From Rhodanobacter sp. UBA5168 (lineage in GTDB: Bacteria; Pseudomonadota; Gammaproteobacteria; Xanthomonadales; Rhodanobacteraceae): 14,909 nt of DNA. The position numbers and the translations under genes are program-made. Under the pieces are notes generated by a model. The model was not told the origin of the DNA. It saw only the letters and a program-made list of their open reading frames with translations, and made no database searches. The DNA is taken from contig DHXA01000095.1 of the NCBI GenBank assembly GCA_002413455.1, positions 451 to 15,359 on the forward strand. Reading direction: 5' to 3'. Shown in pieces: positions 1 to 8,148 of this stretch (positions are counted from its first letter, which is position 1; each line of letters begins with the position of its first letter).

Positions 1-45
1 AGTTAAGCGGCGGCGAAGCCGTCCGCCTCGAACGCACTGTTAGGC
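1..45 (-). other. attC recombination site, partial (cut by window edge)
   Basis: Read on the minus strand, the site opens with the R'' core GCCTAAC at 45-39, a perfect RYYYAAC match, followed by an imperfect palindrome built on GAGGCGGACGGC and GCCGCCGC. The 45 visible bases align without gaps to 1240-1284 of the next attC with 6 mismatches. The R' half (about 12 bases, expected to end GTTRRRY) is off the left edge. The stop codon of the neighbouring gene (TAA, 42-40) lies inside the R'' core. Confidence 0.85.
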
Positions 46-405
46 TCCGGAGTTTTCATTGTAAGTAAGTGCCAAGGAAAACTTGAGAGCGTTGCAACAC
101 GGATCACCTCGACGCCGCCCCTGGGGAGATCCCTCATGGCCGTTGCAAAATAACTCACGTTCATAAGACGTGCCCCGATTTTGGGTAACTGTGCTTAAGG
201 AGGTGAATAAGTCGTACCCTCCCTGCTGGCAGCGAGGGTTGGCGCACGGAATGATCTGAGGCAAGTCAGACTCGGTGTAATTCACGGCGCTTTGCGATTC
301 TCGGGCGAGTTCACCACGTTGCTCCCCTTCGAGGCGGAGAGTCTTCACCTCCGGATAAGCCTCGCGAAAGCTCGGCACGGTTCCAAGAAATGGCTGTGGT
401 TTCAT
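40..405 (-). CDS. Small Cys-containing cassette protein of unknown function
   Basis: This is a 121-residue protein I cannot assign to a characterised family. ATG at 405 is preferred over the TTG at 471 because GAGAGG lies a normal distance upstream of it. The sequence is soluble, with no signal peptide or membrane segment. It has Cys54 and Cys59 (CANPRC), Cys87 (CNGHEG), and the charged motif GRRRGDPCC with Cys103 and Cys104, a set that could bind a metal. That is inference. The gene lies 62 bp downstream of the zinc-ribbon gene with no attC between them, so the two share one cassette and probably one transcript. Its stop codon is embedded in the R'' core of the attC at 1-45, so cassette excision would not disrupt the ORF. 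Confidence 0.7.
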   Translation of the reverse strand: MKPQPFLGTVPSFREAYPEVKTLRLEGEQRGELARESQSAVNYTESDLPQIIPCANPRCQQGGYDLFTSLSTVTQNRGTSYERELFCNGHEGSPQGRRRGDPCCNALKFSLALTYNENSGA

Positions 406-467
406 CGAAGCCTCTCTACGCTTAGCGCCAATGGGACAACGCGAAGAAGTACGCTTTGAATAGAAGT

Positions 468-1205
468 TCAATTCTCTATAGATGGAACGATATTCTCAAC
501 GAACCAAGCCCTCAGTTCTTGAAACTTGCCTAGCTTTGTAACTTTTTCGTTATTTATATAAAGATAATTTTCAACAAATAGTCCTCTTGCCTCAATACGA
601 CCGCCGGCCTCCTCTGCCAGCCACATGTATGAACGCAAGTCGATTGACTTATGTTTAAGCTCAGAACATAGCTCAAGCGCGCGCAAATGACGCTCTTTAT
701 TCGCGTCTTCTCTGCTTTCGGATAGCGGTTCCACACTCGCTACGACAGTTGCAAGCTCCTTCATTACCTCTATTGCTTTGCGGGCCTTGCCCTGCGCCTC
801 ACCGCCAATATTTAACGCGATTAACTGGCCGCCACGAAGATTCTGTTTGCCCGTGCCGGAGACTTTGAAATGGCCAACTTCGATCTCCTCGATGGTGAGG
901 GATCCCGATATTCCGCTCCACGAGCCGAAACTCATGCCCGTCTGGAAAGTAACTAACCCGAGCGTTTCGTTGGCGTCATCTAACTTCCAGTCTAGTTGCT
1001 GAACCGCTCGCATAGCGAGCTTGACCACGGCCGACATGGTGCCAGAAAACCTTTCAGTTCGTGCGTAGTAAGTAACGTGGTTCAAAGATTGTGCGGACTT
1101 CGGGTGCTCGTCAGTCATCGATGCAATGGGCGCACCACAGCCCGGGCAGGCTATCGCTTTGTCGGAAATTTCACGGCTGCATTCTGTACAGTTAATTAGA
1201 GCCAT
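468..1205 (-). CDS. Zinc-ribbon domain cassette protein of unknown function
   Basis: This is a 245-residue protein. Residues 1-27 form a short zinc ribbon with two CxxC knuckles, Cys6/Cys9 and Cys20/Cys23 (CPGCGAP), as found at the N-terminus of many otherwise unrelated bacterial proteins. Residues about 45-150 look like a compact beta-rich domain (segments such as GLVTFQTG and GSLTIEEIEVGHFKVSG). Residues 160-245 are helical, charged and rich in aromatics. There is no signal peptide or membrane span. The start at 1205 is preceded by a strong AGGAGGGGG Shine-Dalgarno and lies 28 bp from the cassette boundary. It is the first gene of a two-gene cassette. The function is unknown; the ribbon suggests a nucleic-acid or protein contact, which is inference only. 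Confidence 0.8.
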   Translation of the reverse strand: MALINCTECSREISDKAIACPGCGAPIASMTDEHPKSAQSLNHVTYYARTERFSGTMSAVVKLAMRAVQQLDWKLDDANETLGLVTFQTGMSFGSWSGISGSLTIEEIEVGHFKVSGTGKQNLRGGQLIALNIGGEAQGKARKAIEVMKELATVVASVEPLSESREDANKERHLRALELCSELKHKSIDLRSYMWLAEEAGGRIEARGLFVENYLYINNEKVTKLGKFQELRAWFVENIVPSIEN

Positions 1206-1227
1206 GTTGCCCCCTCCTGATTGTAAA

Positions 1228-1284
1228 GCCTAACGCTGGAGTTGAGCGGCGGCGGCGCCGTCCGCCTCGAACGAATTGTTTGGC
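1228..1284 (-). other. attC recombination site between cassettes 2 and 3
   Basis: On the minus strand this 57-bp site begins with GCCAAAC at 1284-1278 (one mismatch from the RYYYAAC R'' consensus) and ends with GTTAGGC at 1234-1228 (a perfect GTTRRRY R' core). Between them is an imperfect palindrome with GGCGGACGGC facing GCCGCCGC, able to form the folded bottom-strand structure recognised by integron integrases. It follows the stop of the HEPN-motif gene by 9 bp and precedes the next start codon by 22 bp. Confidence 0.9.
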
Positions 1285-1293
1285 CGCTGGCCG

Positions 1294-1881
1294 TTATTCA
1301 GTAATGAGGATCGCATTGTAATAGTCATCGCTGAATTGCATTAGTGAAGATTGCGGAAGCAGAAGGCGAGTAGTGTCCTTGGCGCTCAACGGTTGGCTAG
1401 TCTGTGATTCGGCGTAGCTGTAGTGGTGAAAGATGAGCGTAAGAAGCGCGCCTAATGCGTTGAGCGAGTTCTTGAGTGTGGCCTCATGGAAGAACGAGTC
1501 GCGCTCGTGCTTCACGTTGTTGTGACACTGCCACCAGTCTGGGTTATTGTCAGATGACCAATTTTCCCAAGGCGTGAGGTTTAGGCCGTAGCGGGGGACT
1601 AAGACCTGCATTTTGACCAGCTCTGGAAGATGCTGGGTCAGCACAGTCCGGTACTGATCAATGTTGCCCCTTGGCGCATCAACATTCAGACGCTTGCACA
1701 AAAGTTTTGCTACAACGTCCACCTCTGAAGATGCTGCCAAGAGCAAGTGAGCGAACTCTACGGAATATGTCTCCATATTGGGTTGACTGAACTCAACGTA
1801 GCGACCAGCCAGCTCCAAGTCGTGCTCTAAAGCGAGGAAGTAGTTCCAATGCACTTTGCTTGTAGTAGCAACGATTGCCAT
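1294..1881 (-). CDS. HEPN-motif candidate cassette protein
   Basis: This is a 195-residue protein, largely helical, with no signal peptide. I do not recognise a named family. What can be seen is a helix around residues 41-64 (FAHLLLAASSEVDVVAKLL) and, at residues 122-132, NVKHERDSFFH. The latter contains R127-D-S-F-F-H132, matching the R-(N/D/H)-x3-H form of the R-x4-6-H motif of HEPN ribonucleases, followed by a long hydrophobic helix (residues 136-152). HEPN proteins act as RNases in toxin-antitoxin, abortive-infection and other defence systems. That this one does so is inference from one motif plus helical context. The start at 1881 has a modest AGAGAGA ribosome site and lies 19 bp into the cassette. 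It is the only gene of cassette 2, so no antitoxin partner is encoded with it. Confidence 0.75.
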   Translation of the reverse strand: MAIVATTSKVHWNYFLALEHDLELAGRYVEFSQPNMETYSVEFAHLLLAASSEVDVVAKLLCKRLNVDAPRGNIDQYRTVLTQHLPELVKMQVLVPRYGLNLTPWENWSSDNNPDWWQCHNNVKHERDSFFHEATLKNSLNALGALLTLIFHHYSYAESQTSQPLSAKDTTRLLLPQSSLMQFSDDYYNAILITE

Positions 1882-1894
1882 GAGTCTCTCTGTG

Positions 1895-1956
1895 GCCTAA
1901 CGCTTGAGGTAAGCGGTGCGCGCTTTTTGCGCGTCCGCTTGACCGAGTTGTTATGC
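1895..1956 (-). other. attC recombination site between cassettes 1 and 2
   Basis: This is the clearest attC of the window, 62 bp on the minus strand. R'' is GCATAAC (1956-1950) and R' is GTTAGGC (1901-1895), both perfect to consensus. The arms GTCAAGCGG and CCGCTTAC pair except for one unpaired base, as expected for the extrahelical bases of attC. The inner arm CGCGC pairs with GCGCG around an A-rich tip. The TCAAGC element directly before R' resembles that of well-known resistance-cassette attC sites. The upstream gene stops 3 bp before the site. Confidence 0.95.
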
Positions 1957-1958
1957 CG

Positions 1959-2474
1959 CTACCTTATGCGCTTCAACAGAGCGGAACTAATTTCTGACGA
2001 TGCATCCGAAAGGTTCTTTCGCATAGTGCGATCGGCCATAGAACCACGCATGCCGCCCCATCCATTTTGCCACGTAAGTCCGGCAATCACTTCGCCGCGC
2101 GACACACTGGTAAGACGAACGCTCGCGCTTTCAGGCGTACCGTCTTGCGACATGACCCCCTTGACTACCAGCACCGCATCGACGCCAGCCTTGCTCAGTG
2201 CAGCGTAGCTTTCCGGGCTCGCGATTTGGATCTCCGAGATCCCGACGTGGCCAAGAATGGCGGTTGTTTGATTAGGGTCGACTACGTTGATGCCGTCATT
2301 GAAAAGCTCGACGCCAATCGCATCGGCGAGCGCTCCGCCACCAGGAGCGAACGCGATTGTGTGTATCGGTGGTCCGCCATAACTGACTCGCGCTGACTGC
2401 GCAATGCGCGCAGTCGCGCAGGCGCTAAGCAAGAACGGAACAAACAGCAAAATTGCGAAATTCCTGAATCGCAT
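1959..2474 (-). CDS. Cassette-encoded lipoprotein of unknown function
   Basis: This is a 171-residue protein. The start at 2474 is chosen over a longer in-frame extension to 2591 because AGGGGAG sits 6 nt upstream and because only this start gives a proper lipoprotein signal. MRFRNF is followed by a hydrophobic stretch and the lipobox L16-S17-A18-C19, so the mature protein should be lipidated at Cys19 and membrane-anchored, facing the periplasm. The body (residues 38-171) alternates short beta strands and helices, for example HTIAFAPGG, GINVVDP, VDAVLVVKGV and GEVIAGLTW, loosely like the CsgG/TolB-N type of fold; this resemblance is weak. A C-terminal amphipathic helix ends in LLKRIR. It is the sole gene of the first visible cassette. 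Confidence 0.8.
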   Translation of the reverse strand: MRFRNFAILLFVPFLLSACATARIAQSARVSYGGPPIHTIAFAPGGGALADAIGVELFNDGINVVDPNQTTAILGHVGISEIQIASPESYAALSKAGVDAVLVVKGVMSQDGTPESASVRLTSVSRGEVIAGLTWQNGWGGMRGSMADRTMRKNLSDASSEISSALLKRIR

Positions 2475-2492
2475 GTGTCTCCCCTGTTTTAG

Positions 2493-2536
2493 GCATAACG
2501 CTATGTAGATTTCAAAATGAAGTGTAACCCTGCAAC
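2493..2536 (-). other. Right boundary of cassette array; possible attI-like remnant
   Basis: The R' core GTTATGC at 2499-2493 marks the left end of cassette 1. To its right no RYYYAAC core and no palindrome like those of the other attC sites can be seen. Instead, two boxes in the same direction lie on the minus strand, GTTGCAG (2536-2530) and GTTACAC (2528-2522), a direct-repeat layout more like an attI site than an attC. The boxes are short and imperfect, so the attI reading is tentative; a decayed attC is the alternative. No integrase gene follows. Confidence 0.35.
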
Positions 2537-2563
2537 CTATCCCGTGCTCGCCGCCGTACACGA

Positions 2564-2578
2564 CAGGCTTCAAGCCTG
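2564..2578. repeat. Short perfect inverted repeat between array and thioesterase gene
   Basis: CAGGCTT and AAGCCTG are perfect 7-bp arms around a single base. There is no T-run on either side, so it is not a convincing intrinsic terminator. It may be a protein-binding dyad or chance. It is the only evident structure between the end of the thioesterase gene and the first cassette. Confidence 0.4.
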
Positions 2579-2680
2579 CACAGATCAACAAGTTGCTGTG
2601 CTTTGGTGCAGCCTAATCCCGCCGTGTTTCCACACGCATGATCACGGCACGAACGCCTTACACCAGACACTCCCCGCCCC

Positions 2681-3466
2681 TCACCCAAACACCACCATAC
2701 TCTGCCGGCTCAACGCCACCGGTTCCCCACACGGCCCCCACAGCATCACGCTCTGGTGGGTGTAGCCGTCGCGGGCGGCGATCAGTTCCGCATCGACGCG
2801 CCAGTCGTCCATGCCGAGGTCGTCGTAGCGGTCGCGCAGCAGTTCGAGCATCCAGGTGAGCGAGCTGCCGGGGGTGGGCGTGGCGAACATCGACAGGGCG
2901 ATCGGCGGGATGAAATCGGCGAAGGCGAGTACGTGGGTTTCGTCGACGGGGCCGTCGTCGCGCAGGGAAAGTTGCAGCACGCTGTCGCGCTGGTGGCCGC
3001 CGCTGAATGGCAGGTCGCCACGCAGCCAGCGTGCGCGGAAGTGCTGGGTGAAGGCGGGCATCTGGCCTTCGACGTAGCGCAGCTCTTTCGATGTCGCGAC
3101 CGTGACGGGCGACTGTTCCGGCTGGAAGTCCAGCACCGAGGGACGCGCGCTGCCGAACACGCCGAGCAGCCGGCACAGGGTCTGCTCGCCGTCGCACAGG
3201 CTGGCCTCGACCTGGATCGCGCTGCGGCCTTCGCGCAATAGCCTCGCGCGGATGTCCACGTTGCCGGCCGGCACCGGCGCCACGAAGGTGGTCTGCAGGC
3301 TGCGCAGCGGCATGTCCGCCGGCACCAGTTCGCGCATCGCACGGAGGGCGAGTGCCGCCTGCAACCCGCCGAAGGCGCTGCGCCCCTGCAGCCAGTCCTC
3401 GCTGACCGTGGCCTGCCAGTGCTCGCCGTGGCGCGTCACGCTTCGCATCGCTTCGGAAAATTGCAT
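2681..3466 (-). CDS. TesB-like acyl-CoA thioesterase (double hotdog)
   Basis: This is a 261-residue cytosolic protein predicted to hydrolyse acyl-CoA to free fatty acid and CoA. The N-terminal hotdog half carries the W-x2-GR-x-AFGG motif (residues 25-34) and LRSLQTTFVAPV (54-65). The C-terminal half has FADFIPPIALS (182-192) and ends with the family-typical run dGYTHQSVMLWGPCGEP followed by ALSRQSMVVFG, in which Gln255 corresponds to the C-terminal conserved Gln of TesB-type enzymes. The length suits the single-chain double-hotdog thioesterase family. The Shine-Dalgarno is weak. It diverges from the acyl-CoA dehydrogenase gene across 102 bp, so the two may be co-regulated. Its 3' end faces the cassette array on the same strand with no clear terminator. 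Confidence 0.85.
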   Translation of the reverse strand: MQFSEAMRSVTRHGEHWQATVSEDWLQGRSAFGGLQAALALRAMRELVPADMPLRSLQTTFVAPVPAGNVDIRARLLREGRSAIQVEASLCDGEQTLCRLLGVFGSARPSVLDFQPEQSPVTVATSKELRYVEGQMPAFTQHFRARWLRGDLPFSGGHQRDSVLQLSLRDDGPVDETHVLAFADFIPPIALSMFATPTPGSSLTWMLELLRDRYDDLGMDDWRVDAELIAARDGYTHQSVMLWGPCGEPVALSRQSMVVFG

Positions 3467-3568
3467 GGTGGGTCTTGCGCTGAGGGAAGGAACTCCGATG
3501 ATGCCAGCGCGGCGAGTCGCCCGCGTGCATGCCTATACTCGACACCTCGACTCTGGACGGAACGCGCC

Positions 3569-5209
3569 ATGGCCTTCCTGCAGGATTCACCGCAACTGCC
3601 GCATCCGTATCGCAGCGATCGCTCGCTGCTTGCCTTGCTCGATCGTGTGCTGCCGGCCGCGCGCCGCGCAGCGCTGGACGCCGACCTCGACGCGCTCGGC
3701 GATTACGCGCAGATGGCATGGCGGCGTGCGTGCACGACGACGCGACGCAAGCCGGTGCTGACGCAATGGGATGCGTGGGGGCAGCGCATCGACCGTATTG
3801 AGCTGACGCCTGCATGGCAGGAAGGTGCAGCGATGACGACGCGGCATGCGGTACTCGCCGCCGGTCATGGCGACAGCGAGCATGCGCGACTGGAAGAGTT
3901 CGCCCGCGTCTACCTGTATCACCTCGCCAGCGAGTTCTACACCTGCCCTCTGGCGATGACCGACGGCGCGGCCACGGCGATCAAGGCATCCGGAAACCGC
4001 GAACTGATCGAACGCGCCTTGCCGCAGTTCCTCAGTCGCGACGCTTCGACGTTCTGGCTTAGCGGCCAGTGGATGACCGAGACCAGCGGGGGCTCCGATG
4101 TGGGCAATACCGAAACGGTCGCGCGGCAGGATGCCGATGGGCAATGGCGCTTGTACGGGCGCAAATGGTTCAGCTCGGCGGTGGTCGGCGAAGCGGCGTT
4201 GGCGCTGGCACGGCCGGACACGGCCGGCAACGGCACCGCGGCGCTGGCGCTGTTCTACGTCGAGACGATGGACGGCGCGCGGCGCAAGCCCGAGCTGCTC
4301 ATCGATCGCCTGAAGGACAAGCTCGGCACGCAGGAATTGCCCACCGCGGAAATCCATCTGGACGGCCTGCCTGCGTGGCCGCTGGGCGAGCTCGCCCACG
4401 GCGTGCGCCAGGTGGCGCCGATGCTCAACGTCACGCGCACGTGGAACGCGATCTGCGCCGTCGCCAGCATGGCCCGGGCGATCGGGCTGGCACGCGATTT
4501 CGCCGGGCGCAGGCAAACGTTTGGCCGTCCATTGATCGAGCAGCCGTTGCACGCACAGACGCTGGCCGACATGCAGGTCGAGTTCGAAGGCGCCTTCGCA
4601 CTGGCATTCGAGATCGCGCAACTGCTCGGCCGGGTCGAGCACGGCACAGCACCGCCGCACGAGGCCGCGCTGCTGCGCCTGCTCACGCCGCTGGCCAAGC
4701 TGTGGACCGGCAAGCTGGCGGTGACGATCTGCTCCGAGGCGCTGGAGTGCTTCGGTGGCGCCGGATACATCGAGGACACCGGCCTGCCGCAGCTGCTGCG
4801 CGATGCGCAGGTCTATGCGATATGGGAAGGCACGACCAATGTGCTGTCGCTGGACAGCCTGCGTGCGCTGGCCGGCGACAGCTTCGCCGCTTTGCGCGTG
4901 GCGCTCGATCACTGGCTCGGCGACAACGACGACATGCATGCGGCCAGCGCGATCCGGCAGACGCTGGCTGCTGCCGCACGCTGGCTCGACCTGCACGCAG
5001 CCACACGCGATTCGCTGGAAGCCGGTGCGCGAGGCCTCGCCATCACGCTGGCGCGTTGCGCCGCAGCGGCATTGCTGGCGCGCCAGGCCACCTGGTCGAA
5101 TGGGCAAGGCGACCTACGTCCGGCCGCGGCGCTGCACCGCTTCGTCGGCCACGGCCTCGACCGGCTGGTGTCGCCGGATGCCGGCAACACCAGCTTGCTG
5201 CTGGGCTAG
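3569..5209 (+). CDS. AidB-like acyl-CoA dehydrogenase
   Basis: This is a 546-residue FAD-dependent acyl-CoA dehydrogenase close in length and layout to E. coli AidB (541 residues). Visible landmarks are MTETSGGSDVGNTET (169-183), matching the AidB MTEKQGGSDV FAD-contact segment; RKWFSSA (198-204); RLKDKLGT (247-254); RQTFGRPLIEQPL (315-327); and CFGGAGYIEDTGLPQLLRDA (394-413). The last is followed by AIWEGTTNV, in which Glu420 occupies the place of the catalytic base in many acyl-CoA dehydrogenases. The C-terminal 110 residues are a helical extension, as in AidB. ATG at 3569 is chosen because it restores the family N-terminus; upstream in-frame codons overlap the divergent gene. AidB itself is linked to the alkylation response; here a role in fatty-acid metabolism beside the thioesterase is equally likely. 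Confidence 0.88.
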   Translation: MAFLQDSPQLPHPYRSDRSLLALLDRVLPAARRAALDADLDALGDYAQMAWRRACTTTRRKPVLTQWDAWGQRIDRIELTPAWQEGAAMTTRHAVLAAGHGDSEHARLEEFARVYLYHLASEFYTCPLAMTDGAATAIKASGNRELIERALPQFLSRDASTFWLSGQWMTETSGGSDVGNTETVARQDADGQWRLYGRKWFSSAVVGEAALALARPDTAGNGTAALALFYVETMDGARRKPELLIDRLKDKLGTQELPTAEIHLDGLPAWPLGELAHGVRQVAPMLNVTRTWNAICAVASMARAIGLARDFAGRRQTFGRPLIEQPLHAQTLADMQVEFEGAFALAFEIAQLLGRVEHGTAPPHEAALLRLLTPLAKLWTGKLAVTICSEALECFGGAGYIEDTGLPQLLRDAQVYAIWEGTTNVLSLDSLRALAGDSFAALRVALDHWLGDNDDMHAASAIRQTLAAAARWLDLHAATRDSLEAGARGLAITLARCAAAALLARQATWSNGQGDLRPAAALHRFVGHGLDRLVSPDAGNTSLLLG

Positions 5210-5219
5210 CGACTTCCCG

Positions 5220-5288
5220 GTGGGAGCGGCTTCAGCCGCGATGCTCTTTAGGCAATTGGAAAAGCATCGCGGCTGAAGCCGCTCCCAC
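5220..5288. repeat. Pair of inverted REP-like repeats (REPIN/BIME type)
   Basis: Two perfectly complementary 26-bp arms (5220-5245 and 5263-5288) flank a 17-bp spacer. Each arm begins GTGGGAGCGGCTTCAGCCGC and itself contains the small GCGGCTTCAGCCGC palindrome. This matches the general look of extragenic palindromes of Pseudomonas and Xanthomonadales genomes, which are mobilised by RAYT transposases. It lies 10 bp after the acyl-CoA dehydrogenase stop and could also act as a transcript-stabilising or terminating hairpin. No RAYT gene is in the window. Confidence 0.85.
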
Positions 5289-5361
5289 AAACAAGAACTG
5301 CAGCGACCCGCTCTCTCCCGGCACGGGCTAAAATGCCCCGTCCCCCTCTTCGGCCAACCGC

Positions 5362-5850
5362 ATGCAGCATCTGACCATCGTCACCACCGGCGGCACCATC
5401 GACAAGATCTACTTCGACGACAAGTCGGATTACAAGATCGGTGCGCCGCAGATCGGCGAAATTCTGGGCCAGCTTGGCGTGGCATTCCAGTTCGATGTGA
5501 TTCCGATACTGCGCAAGGACAGCCTGCACATGGGCGCCGAGGATCGCGCATTGGTGCGCTCGACGATCGAGGCACAACCGCATCGGCATGTGCTGGTGAC
5601 GCACGGCACCGACACCATGGTCGAGACCGCGCGCGAACTGGCGCATATCGAAGGCAAGGTCATCGTACTGACCGGCGCGCTGAACCCCGCGCGCTTCCAG
5701 GGTTCGGATGCGGTGTTCAACATCGGCTGCGCGGTGGCCGCGGTGCAGACCCTGCCGGACGGCGTCTACATCACCATGAACGGGCGTGTGTGGGATCCGG
5801 CCAAGGTACGCAAGAATCGTGACGCCAACCGGTTCGAGGAAGCCGGCTAG
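5362..5850 (+). CDS. Single-domain asparaginase-like protein
   Basis: This is a 162-residue protein corresponding only to the N-terminal catalytic domain of bacterial L-asparaginases (about 330 residues). The first active-site motif is TTGGTID (8-14, Thr12), and the second is VTHGTDTMVETA (79-90) with Thr83 and Asp84 at the positions of E. coli AnsB Thr89 and Asp90. Lys99 precedes VIVLTGALNP at the place of AnsB Lys162. The C-terminal domain is absent. The stop is followed by ordinary intergenic sequence and a terminator, so this is not an obvious fresh truncation. I believe similar short asparaginase-domain proteins occur in other proteobacteria, from memory. The substrate is uncertain, since classical asparaginases use the second domain for oligomeric active sites. 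The Shine-Dalgarno is weak. Confidence 0.8.
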   Translation: MQHLTIVTTGGTIDKIYFDDKSDYKIGAPQIGEILGQLGVAFQFDVIPILRKDSLHMGAEDRALVRSTIEAQPHRHVLVTHGTDTMVETARELAHIEGKVIVLTGALNPARFQGSDAVFNIGCAVAAVQTLPDGVYITMNGRVWDPAKVRKNRDANRFEEAG

Positions 5851-5912
5851 CCGGCTCTCACCGGCGCCGCTGTTCTTCGCACATCACTAGCATCGGTTTG
5901 GCGCCAAATGAA

Positions 5913-5946
5913 CAGGCCCGGTCGATCCGACCGGGCCTGCGCTTTT
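5913..5946 (+). terminator. Intrinsic terminator after the asparaginase-like gene
   Basis: A perfect 12-bp GC-rich stem (CAGGCCCGGTCG / CGACCGGGCCTG) with a 3-nt loop spans 5913-5939, followed by CGCTTTT. It lies 63 bp after the stop at 5850. Confidence 0.8.
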
Positions 5947-5964
5947 GCAACAGGATGTTGAAAC

Positions 5965-5986
5965 AGCGGGTCATCCCTGACCCGCT
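5965..5986 (-). terminator. Hairpin terminator of the M4 protease gene
   Basis: A perfect 9-bp stem (AGCGGGTCA / TGACCCGCT) with a 4-nt loop starts 6 bp past the protease stop on the minus strand and is followed by GTTTC. The T-tract is short, so termination strength is uncertain. With the adjacent plus-strand hairpin it separates two convergent genes. Confidence 0.6.
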
Positions 5987-5991
5987 GGGGC

Positions 5992-8148
<2,157 letters not shown>

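Larger units (their letters stand above)
1..2498 (-). mobile_element. Integron gene-cassette array (three cassettes visible, no integrase in view)
   Basis: The minus-strand order is gene, attC, gene, attC, gene pair, attC. Using the G^TTRRRY cleavage point of each R' core, the cassettes run 2498-1901, 1900-1234 and 1233 to beyond the left edge. Each first ORF starts 19-28 bp inside its cassette with its own Shine-Dalgarno, and each last ORF stops within 10 bp of its attC or inside it, which is the usual compact cassette layout. Base composition is lower in GC than the core genes from 2681 onward. No intI gene is present between the first cassette and the neighbouring thioesterase gene, so this is either an integrase-less attC cluster or an array whose integrase lies outside the window. 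The ORFs point left, so an integrase at the left would be in an unusual orientation. Confidence 0.85.

Noticed and set aside
406..467. An attC between the zinc-ribbon gene and the small Cys-rich gene
   Set aside because: No paired RYYYAAC/GTTRRRY cores or palindrome could be found. GTTGTCC at 454-448 does not fit the consensus.
1..1205. Toxin-antitoxin system formed by the two genes of cassette 3
   Set aside because: Neither protein shows a known toxin or antitoxin fold. The pairing is noted as a finding without that label.
2475..2591. N-terminal extension of the cassette lipoprotein to 2591
   Set aside because: It would read through the cassette boundary and abolish the signal peptide. The start at 2474 has a good ribosome site and a lipobox.
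2499..2680. Integrase gene or remnant next to the first cassette
   Set aside because: The segment is too short, and no tyrosine-recombinase motif is visible in any frame.
3587..5107. Long minus-strand ORF (about 500 codons) antisense to the acyl-CoA dehydrogenase gene
   Set aside because: It is a GC-rich shadow frame: composition is dominated by R, A, Q and G with no recognisable domain, while the plus strand encodes a clear family protein.
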